28,486 bases of DNA from positions 1 to 28,486 of the forward strand of contig CAXTUB010000023.1 in NCBI GenBank assembly GCA_964247385.1. The letters run 5' to 3'. How positions within the stretch are numbered: the stretch's first letter is position 1; each line of letters opens with the position of its first letter. A program made the position numbers and the translations under genes. The stretch comes from TMP-86 sp964247385 (GTDB lineage: Bacteria; Pseudomonadota; Gammaproteobacteria; Steroidobacterales; Steroidobacteraceae). This document shows, piece by piece, positions 23,507 through 28,486 of this stretch. Below the pieces are notes generated by a model, which did no database searches, was not told the origin of the DNA, and worked only from the letters and a program-made list of their open reading frames with translations.

Positions 23507-24190
23507 TCATCCGGCTTTGCTAAACGCGAAATCCCATACGTCGTGACCCAAGCGATGCCCACGTGCTTCGAAACGCGTGAGCGGGCGCCCTGAAAATCGC
23601 GGTGCAAAGCCGCTGGCGTCCGCAAGCGATTCGAGCGCAGCCGTGGCATCGGCGGCGGCGCGAATGGCTTTCGCATAGTCGGCCCAATCGGTCGCGATGC
23701 GCAGCACGCCACTTTTGCGCAAGCGCGTGGCGATGAGGTTCAAGAACTCGACGTCGATCAAACGGCGCTTATGATGCCGCTTCTTGTGCCACGGATCCGG
23801 AAAAAAAATCAGCACTTCATCGAATGTCTCAGGACCGATTCCAGCCCGTAAGACTTCCACGGCATCGTGGCACACGATGCGGACATTCGAAAGTTCCGCG
23901 GCGGCGCAACTGAGCAGCAGCCGGCCGACTCCCGCACGATGCACCTCGATGCCGAGAAAATCGCTGCCCGCATCCTCCTGCGCAAGCTGCGACAGCACCG
24001 CGCCATTGCCGAAGCCGATTTCGAGCACGCGCCGCGCTTGCCGGCCGAAGCGCGCGTCGAGATCGATTGGCGCACCGCCGAACTCGATGCCGAATCGAGG
24101 CCATTGAGTGTCCCACGCGTGCACTTGCGCCGGCGTGATGCGCCCCGAACGCAGTACGAAACTTCGGATCGGGGGGTGAGGGCGACTCAT
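23507..24190 (-). CDS. trmB: tRNA (guanine-N7-)-methyltransferase
   Basis: SAM-dependent enzyme that makes m7G46 in tRNA variable loops. From ATG 24190 it has 227 residues. Visible are SFVLRSGRITPAQ near the start, the SAM-binding motif LEIGFGNGAVL, FLGIEVHRAGVGRLL, the catalytic and tRNA-contacting FFPDPWHKKRHHKRRL, and IATDWADYA. The frame extends to 24403 through the divergent gap; that part is Ala/Arg-rich and non-conserved. The gap of 133 bases to the next plus-strand gene has no clear promoter. Confidence 0.95.
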   Translation of the reverse strand: MSRPHPPIRSFVLRSGRITPAQVHAWDTQWPRFGIEFGGAPIDLDARFGRQARRVLEIGFGNGAVLSQLAQEDAGSDFLGIEVHRAGVGRLLLSCAAAELSNVRIVCHDAVEVLRAGIGPETFDEVLIFFPDPWHKKRHHKRRLIDVEFLNLIATRLRKSGVLRIATDWADYAKAIRAAADATAALESLADASGFAPRFSGRPLTRFEARGHRLGHDVWDFAFSKAG

Positions 24191-24323
24191 GTCTTTGAGC
24201 GGAGGTCCGGACTTCAGCGCGGAACATTGAACGGCGTCGAGATTATCACGGCCGGAAAATGCGGCCGCGAGCGATGGTGAGGCAGTTCGCAGTCGAACGA
24301 TGATCGGCTGATATGATCGCCGC

Positions 24324-24704
24324 ATGCGCTCCCGCACTGCCGCGGCAGCCGCGGCGTTGCTGGCCGCTGCGCCCTTTCTTTGGCTGCTCAGCTTCGCGAT
24401 CATCTACCGCTGCGATCTCGGTCACTATGCCCGCGTCATACGAAGCGGCGACATTCCAGGATGGCTGACCGCATGGGAGCTCGCGGTCACGCTCGCTTGC
24501 GTGCTGATCGCCGCGATTGTGGCGCCTAAAGTTGCGCGTTTGTGGTCACGTGGGCTGGCTCTGACGCGCGGCGAGTGGATTTCCCTCGGATTGGTCGCCA
24601 TCTTGGTTGCGGGCGCGGTCGTGATCGCACCGGCTGCCATGCAAGACCCGCGCGCGCAATTCGACGCTTTGCTGAATCCAAAGATCGCGCTCTGCGTGCA
24701 TTGA
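24324..24704 (+). CDS. Small hypothetical membrane protein coupled to a PLD-family gene
   Basis: I do not recognise this 126-residue protein. It has three hydrophobic segments: about 8-28 (AAAAALLAAAPFLWLLSFAII), 52-70 (ELAVTLACVLIAAIVAP) and 85-103 (ISLGLVAILVAGAVVIA), with a basic N-terminus. Its TGA stop overlaps the ATG of the phospholipase D-family gene (TGATG), so the two are probably cotranslated and may act together at the membrane. A TATGAT hexamer lies only 6 bases before the ATG, too close for a normal -10. Confidence 0.65.
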   Translation: MRSRTAAAAAALLAAAPFLWLLSFAIIYRCDLGHYARVIRSGDIPGWLTAWELAVTLACVLIAAIVAPKVARLWSRGLALTRGEWISLGLVAILVAGAVVIAPAAMQDPRAQFDALLNPKIALCVH

Positions 24705-26224
24705 TGCGGCTCATTCAGACGCGCAGGCTGCGCAACGCGCTCGCGGCGGTTTTTCTCGTTCTCGCCGCGGGCTGTGCGAGCCTGCCGAAATCGTTCGACA
24801 AGCATCCGAGCGCGGCGGTGCCGTCGAGTGCGAGCACCGCGCTGGGTCAACTCGCCGGACACTCGGTCAGCAACAATTTTTCCGGCGTCCGTCTGATTGC
24901 TTCGGGCCAGGAAGCGTACGCGTCGTTGATCTCGCTTGCGGACCACGCGCAGCGCAGCATCGATGTTCAACAATACATCATCGCCCGCGATGATTCGGCA
25001 CGCACCATCTTGCGGCATCTGTACGATGCCGCGGATCGCGGCGTGCGGGTGCGGCTGCTCGTGGACGACATGAATACCGTCGGGCAGGATCGGCGCATGC
25101 TGCGCGTCGCGGAGCATCGAAATATGGAGATCCGGGTGTTCAATCCGTTTCCCGCGGGCCGCGTCTCTCTCATGTTCCGCTTCGTATTCTCGGCGATGCA
25201 AATCCCGCGCATCAATCACCGCATGCACAACAAGCTGTTCGTTGCGGACAACGCGGTGGCGATCACGGGCGGGCGCAATATTGGCGATGAATACTTCGTG
25301 CGCAGCAAAGTCAGCAATTTCCTCGATCTCGACTTGCTCGTCGCCGGACCCGTGGTATCGCAGCTCTCCGATTCCTTCGATGCATTCTGGAACAGCGACT
25401 ACTCCTATCCCATCTCGGCGTTGGCCAACCGCGGCAAAGCGTTCGCGCCGCTCAAGCCGTTCGTCGAGCCGGAAATCGAGCCCGAGGCGAAAACCTTGGA
25501 ACAAAATATTGTCGCGGGCCGTTTGGACCTGCTGTGGGTTCCTGCCGCGGTTCTCGCCGATCAGCCGACCAAGATTGCGGGTGACTCGAGCATCGATGCG
25601 GAAGATACCGTGTCCGATAGCGTACTTGCGCTCATGCAGACTGCGACACAGGAAGTGACCATCATCTCGCCGTACTTCGTGCCGGGAGAAAAGGGCGTCG
25701 CCGTCATGTCCGATCTCGTCAAGCATGGAGTGCGCGTACGCGTGCTCACGAATTCCCTCGCCACCACGGACTCGCCCGTCGTGCACATCGGCTACTCGCG
25801 CTATCGCAAGCCGCTGCTGCGCGCAGGCGTCGAGCTCAACGAAATGCGCGCGCAGCTCGGCCAGAAGCGCGTGCGCTTTCATCCATTTAGATCATCTCAC
25901 GCAAGCTTGCACGCGAAATCGCTGGTGATCGATCACAAGACCGTGTTCATCGGCTCGATGAACATGGACGCGCGTTCGGCGCGCACCAACAGCGAGCTCG
26001 GCATCGTGGTGAGAAGTCCGATCGTGGCGCGGCAAGTGGAGGCCGTGTTCGACGACGTCGAGTTCGACGGCAGCTACAGCTTGCGCCTCAAATCGAAACA
26101 TCGCATTGAATGGGTGCTCGATGGCGACACGCCCGAGGTGTGGACTCACGACCCCGAGTCGAGCTTACTCAAGAGATTCTCGCTGAGGCTGATCTCGCCG
26201 ATCGCGCCCGATGACTTGTTGTAG
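24704..26224 (+). CDS. Phospholipase D-family lipoprotein (ClsC-like cardiolipin synthase candidate)
   Basis: Phosphatidyltransferase-type protein with two HKD motifs: HNKLFVAD (H175, K177, D182) followed by TGGRN, and HAKSLVID (H403, K405, D410) followed by IGSMN. ClsC of E. coli makes cardiolipin from phosphatidylglycerol and phosphatidylethanolamine and has similar layout and length (473; here 506). The N-terminus has a lipoprotein signal with lipobox LAAGC (C24), so it is probably anchored to a membrane facing the periplasm. ATG 24704 overlaps the stop of the small membrane gene; the frame extends to 24542 inside that gene but without support. The last 56 bases overlap the 3' end of the convergent antiporter. 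Both active sites look intact; the substrate is inferred. Confidence 0.88.
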   Translation: MRLIQTRRLRNALAAVFLVLAAGCASLPKSFDKHPSAAVPSSASTALGQLAGHSVSNNFSGVRLIASGQEAYASLISLADHAQRSIDVQQYIIARDDSARTILRHLYDAADRGVRVRLLVDDMNTVGQDRRMLRVAEHRNMEIRVFNPFPAGRVSLMFRFVFSAMQIPRINHRMHNKLFVADNAVAITGGRNIGDEYFVRSKVSNFLDLDLLVAGPVVSQLSDSFDAFWNSDYSYPISALANRGKAFAPLKPFVEPEIEPEAKTLEQNIVAGRLDLLWVPAAVLADQPTKIAGDSSIDAEDTVSDSVLALMQTATQEVTIISPYFVPGEKGVAVMSDLVKHGVRVRVLTNSLATTDSPVVHIGYSRYRKPLLRAGVELNEMRAQLGQKRVRFHPFRSSHASLHAKSLVIDHKTVFIGSMNMDARSARTNSELGIVVRSPIVARQVEAVFDDVEFDGSYSLRLKSKHRIEWVLDGDTPEVWTHDPESSLLKRFSLRLISPIAPDDLL

Positions 26225-27491
26225 CGCCGGCGTCGCTGCCGATGCGCTCGCGGGCGAGGAAATATTTGATTGCGGGGGTAATGAGCAGCGTGCTCACCAC
26301 CGCCATGATCACCAGCATGGTGAACAAAGCTTGTGAGATGACTCCGAGCTGAAAGCCCACGTTGATGACGATGAGCTCCATCAGTGCGCGGGTGTTCATC
26401 ATGAAACCGAGGAGCGCGCTCTCGCGATGACTGAAACCCGTGAGTCTCGCGGCGATGTACGCGGCGCCGAGCTTGCCCGCCATGGCGAGCAGCACGATCA
26501 AGCCGCACCAGCCCCAGCTTTGCAGTGAATTGAGCGAGCCGATGGAGGTAAGCAGCCCCGTGTAGGTGAAAAAGATCGGTAGAAAGAACACCTGCACGAA
26601 ATCGCCGATCCGATTGCGCCACGCCTCGACGAAACGCGGCTCATCGAACAAGATCACGCCCATCATGAACCCGCCAAAGATGGCAAAGATGCCGATGCGA
26701 TAGGTGCAAATTGCTGCGAGGAAAATCACGGCCAACATGGCGCCGAGAAGATTCGGCGACATGTGGCCGGCGTGTGGCGCCGACCTGCGTATCATGGCTT
26801 TGACGCCGGGCCGGACCAAATAAACCGAAGCGGCGCAGAAGAGCGCGAGGTACGCAATGCGCCACGCGAATTCCGCCGAGCTCCAGCTCGAGATCGTCAA
26901 GGCCGTGATGAGTGCAAGGCACAGCCAGCCCACGACGTCGTTGATCGCCGCACAGCTGATGGCGATGACCCCGAGTGGGGAGCGCTCGAGACCGTACTCG
27001 ATCATGATGCGGCCCAGGATGGGCAGGGCGGTGATGGAAAATGCGGTAGCAACGAACAAGCCGCAATGCAGGCGATCGGCGCCCGGCGCGAGCAGCGGGG
27101 CCGATCGATAACCGACCGCCAGACCCAGTGCGAACGGCACGAGCAAGCATGCAATTGAAATCGCCAAGACCGCGCCGCGATTCTCCCGCGCCCGCAAATG
27201 CTGAAAGTCGAACTCCAGCCCAATCTGAAACATGAGCAGGATGAGACCGAGACTGGAGAGAATTTGCAGTGGTTCGGGGGGCGCCGAACGGAAAATCAAA
27301 TGAAAAGCGTCAGGAGCGAGCCAGCCGAGAAGTGACGGACCCAGCAGAATCCCGATGATGATTTCCCCGACCGCGGCGGACTGTCCGAGCCGTTGCGCGG
27401 CGATGCCGCCCAGCCGGCCTGCGAGCACGATGACGCACAACTCCAGCAAGGTGTAGAACAGCAGCTGCTCGCTGTGATGCACCGCGGTCAT
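26169..27491 (-). CDS. CPA2-family cation:proton antiporter (membrane domain only)
   Basis: Predicted Na+ or K+/H+ exchanger. The 440-residue protein has about 12 membrane segments and CPA2 marks: VGEIIIGILLGPSLLGWLAP near the start, LMFQIGLEFDF, ATAFSITALPILGRI and CAAINDVVGWL with the ion-site aspartate, and FFLPIFFTYTGLLT. No cytoplasmic RCK/TrkA-N domain follows; the tail (SHRARSARSASARIS) is basic and short. ATG 27491 overlaps the stop of the reductase gene as ATGA; the frame continues upstream to 27905 but reads the antisense-like third frame of that gene. The tail is encoded in DNA shared with the end of the PLD-family gene. Confidence 0.88.
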   Translation of the reverse strand: MTAVHHSEQLLFYTLLELCVIVLAGRLGGIAAQRLGQSAAVGEIIIGILLGPSLLGWLAPDAFHLIFRSAPPEPLQILSSLGLILLMFQIGLEFDFQHLRARENRGAVLAISIACLLVPFALGLAVGYRSAPLLAPGADRLHCGLFVATAFSITALPILGRIMIEYGLERSPLGVIAISCAAINDVVGWLCLALITALTISSWSSAEFAWRIAYLALFCAASVYLVRPGVKAMIRRSAPHAGHMSPNLLGAMLAVIFLAAICTYRIGIFAIFGGFMMGVILFDEPRFVEAWRNRIGDFVQVFFLPIFFTYTGLLTSIGSLNSLQSWGWCGLIVLLAMAGKLGAAYIAARLTGFSHRESALLGFMMNTRALMELIVINVGFQLGVISQALFTMLVIMAVVSTLLITPAIKYFLARERIGSDAGATTSHRARSARSASARIS

Positions 27492-28222
27492 GCGAGACCG
27501 CCGCTGATCGAGATGATTTGGCCCGTGATGTAGCCTGCCTGCTCCGAGCACAGGAACTCGACGAGATGCGCAACTTCCGCCGGTGTGCCGGCGCGCTTCA
27601 TCGGCACCAGCCGCGCGATGGTCTCGGCGTCGAACGCATCGAGACTGCTGCCGCCTTCGATGATGCCGGGAGCGACGGCATTGACGGTCACACCTCGGCT
27701 GGCCACTTCGAGAGACAACGATTTGGTCGCCGCGTTGAGCGCGCCCTTGGCGGCGGCGTAATTGACCTGTCCGCGATTGCCGATGAGCGCGGTCACCGAC
27801 GATGTATTGACGATGCGTCCCCAGCGCGTCCGCAGCATCGGCAGCAACAAGGTTTGCGTCACATGAAAAAATCCATGCAGAGAGACATCGATGACGCGGT
27901 GCCATTGGCTCGCGCTCATCCCGGCCAGCACGGCATCGTCATGAACACCCGCGTTGTTGACGATGATTTGAATCGCGCCCGCATCGGCAATGGGCTCGAG
28001 CGCATCCCGTACTGCGCGGTGGTCGGTCACATCGAATGCCAAGACTTCGGCCTCGCCGCCGGCGGTGCGGATCTGCGCCGCGAGCTCCTGCACCCGCTCG
28101 ACACGCGAGTTCGCATGCGCATAAATGAAACAGTCATTGGCCGCCAGACGTTTGCAAATGGCCTCGCCCAGGTCGCCGCTTGCGCCGGTCACCAGCGCGC
28201 GGTGCCGTCTGGGCGCAGTCAA
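27488..28222 (-). CDS. FabG-like 3-oxoacyl-ACP reductase (short-chain dehydrogenase)
   Basis: NADPH-dependent SDR with the cofactor motif TGASGDLGEAI, NNAG, the catalytic S in TSSVTALIGN, and YAAAK with the catalytic Y and K; the end AGYITGQIISISGGLA is typical of FabG. NNAGVHDDAVLAGM and RTRWGRIVN resemble reductases of aryl polyene loci more than housekeeping FabG; this is from memory. TTG 28222 overlaps the TGA of the dehydratase fragment (TTGA) and gives 244 residues, the family length. The frame runs to 28330 inside that fragment. Its stop is coupled to the antiporter (ATGA). Confidence 0.88.
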   Translation of the reverse strand: MTAPRRHRALVTGASGDLGEAICKRLAANDCFIYAHANSRVERVQELAAQIRTAGGEAEVLAFDVTDHRAVRDALEPIADAGAIQIIVNNAGVHDDAVLAGMSASQWHRVIDVSLHGFFHVTQTLLLPMLRTRWGRIVNTSSVTALIGNRGQVNYAAAKGALNAATKSLSLEVASRGVTVNAVAPGIIEGGSSLDAFDAETIARLVPMKRAGTPAEVAHLVEFLCSEQAGYITGQIISISGGLA

Positions 28223-28440
28223 GGCGCCCCGAACATGACGGTGGCCGTACCGCTCGCGACGCGGTCGGCTTCGGCCGAGACTTCGAAGGCATACATCACG
28301 GCAGACTCGCTGCGGCCTTCGCAGCGGCACTCGATGCGGAGCGCCGCCTGCAAATCATCCATGCGCGCACGTCGCATGTGGACCTGGCGCAAGCTCGCAA
28401 GAAAACCCGGCCGCGGGGGGCGCGGCGCCCGCGCGCGAAA
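28219..28440 (-). pseudogene. C-terminal remnant of an ApeP-like hotdog 3-hydroxyacyl-ACP dehydratase
   Basis: About 73 codons in a frame closed upstream by TGA at 28441-28443 and ending in the TTGA overlap with the reductase. The sequence RPGFLASLRQV, then LRIECRCEG, MYAFEVSAEADRVASGTATVMF fits the second half of hotdog-fold dehydratases that sit next to FabG-like genes in aryl polyene clusters. The N-terminal half with the catalytic residues is missing, and none of the three frames of the last 46 bases restores it. ATGs at 28377 or 28362 could start only a fragment. It may be a truncated gene, a frameshift or a sequence-end artefact. The family call is moderate. Confidence 0.5.
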
Positions 28441-28486
28441 TCAATAAGATACCAGCCGGCATTCCGCTATTGTAAGGATCAATCTC

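Noticed and set aside
24313..24318. TATGAT as the -10 of the small membrane gene
   Set aside because: It ends only 5-6 bases before the ATG and has no good -35 at the right distance.
24425..25882. 485-codon minus-strand frame opposite the PLD gene
   Set aside because: The PLD frame has a lipobox and both HKD motifs; the antisense frame has no family features and an Arg/His-rich composition.
27492..27905. Upstream extension of the antiporter by 138 codons
   Set aside because: It lies in another frame of the reductase gene, is Arg-rich and non-hydrophobic; ATG 27491 gives the normal antiporter N-terminus.
27518..28447. 309-codon plus-strand frame opposite the reductase
   Set aside because: The minus strand encodes a complete SDR with YxxxK and NNAG; the plus frame is its shadow.

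Overview
The window is a gene-dense, GC-rich piece of a bacterial chromosome, most likely from a gammaproteobacterium. The evidence is the GltD, FtsY-FtsE-FtsX-RpoH, CoaBC-Dut, RadC-RpmB-RpmG-MutM, AmpG, DUF4124 and DUF6763-type proteins and their order, much of which matches Escherichia and Pseudomonas. I cannot fix the order; a lineage near Xanthomonadales, Nevskiales or Steroidobacterales is a guess. I saw no tRNA, rRNA, CRISPR array, insertion sequence or prophage, and no gene-free stretch longer than 300 bases.

Layout. Positions 1-4,600 hold the 3' part of gltD (glutamate synthase small subunit), glgX (glycogen debranching) and, convergently, a glpQ-type phosphodiesterase. glpQ is coupled to a glutaryl-CoA dehydrogenase gene (to 5,779), and a histone-deacetylase-family hydrolase is divergent from that. 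Positions 6,800-10,500 (minus strand) carry ftsY-ftsE-ftsX-rpoH: the SRP receptor, the FtsEX divisome complex and the heat-shock sigma factor. A near-perfect CIRCE operator lies just upstream of rpoH. Positions 10,570-13,410 (plus) carry rsmD-coaD-ggt. Positions 13,450-18,360 (minus) hold mutM, rpmG, rpmB (with a clear sigma-70 promoter), radC, an SRAP-family DNA-protein crosslinking protein, a degenerate receiver-EAL protein and dut. Positions 18,360-21,070 continue on the minus strand with coaBC, a DUF4124 envelope protein and pyrE. ampG, a DUF6763-type small protein, marC and trmB follow to 24,190. The end of the window has a small membrane protein coupled to a phospholipase D-family lipoprotein. 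On the opposite strand are a CPA2 antiporter, a FabG-like reductase and the C-terminal remnant of a hotdog dehydratase, which looks like the edge of an aryl-polyene-type locus.

Themes. Most genes are housekeeping: nitrogen assimilation, translation, CoA and pyrimidine synthesis, DNA repair, cell division and peptidoglycan recycling. The less ordinary signals are: (1) CIRCE at rpoH, linking the HrcA and sigma-32 circuits; (2) repeated four-base stop-start overlaps of the form NTGA in which the start is TTG (four cases) or probably CTG (one) and only once ATG, the CTG case restoring a missing signal peptide to GlpQ; (3) 15-base in-frame tandem repeats that add pentapeptide repeats to the tail of FtsE and the linker of CoaBC; (4) three convergent gene pairs with overlapping 3' ends; (5) the truncated dehydratase and sharp composition change in the last 46 bases.
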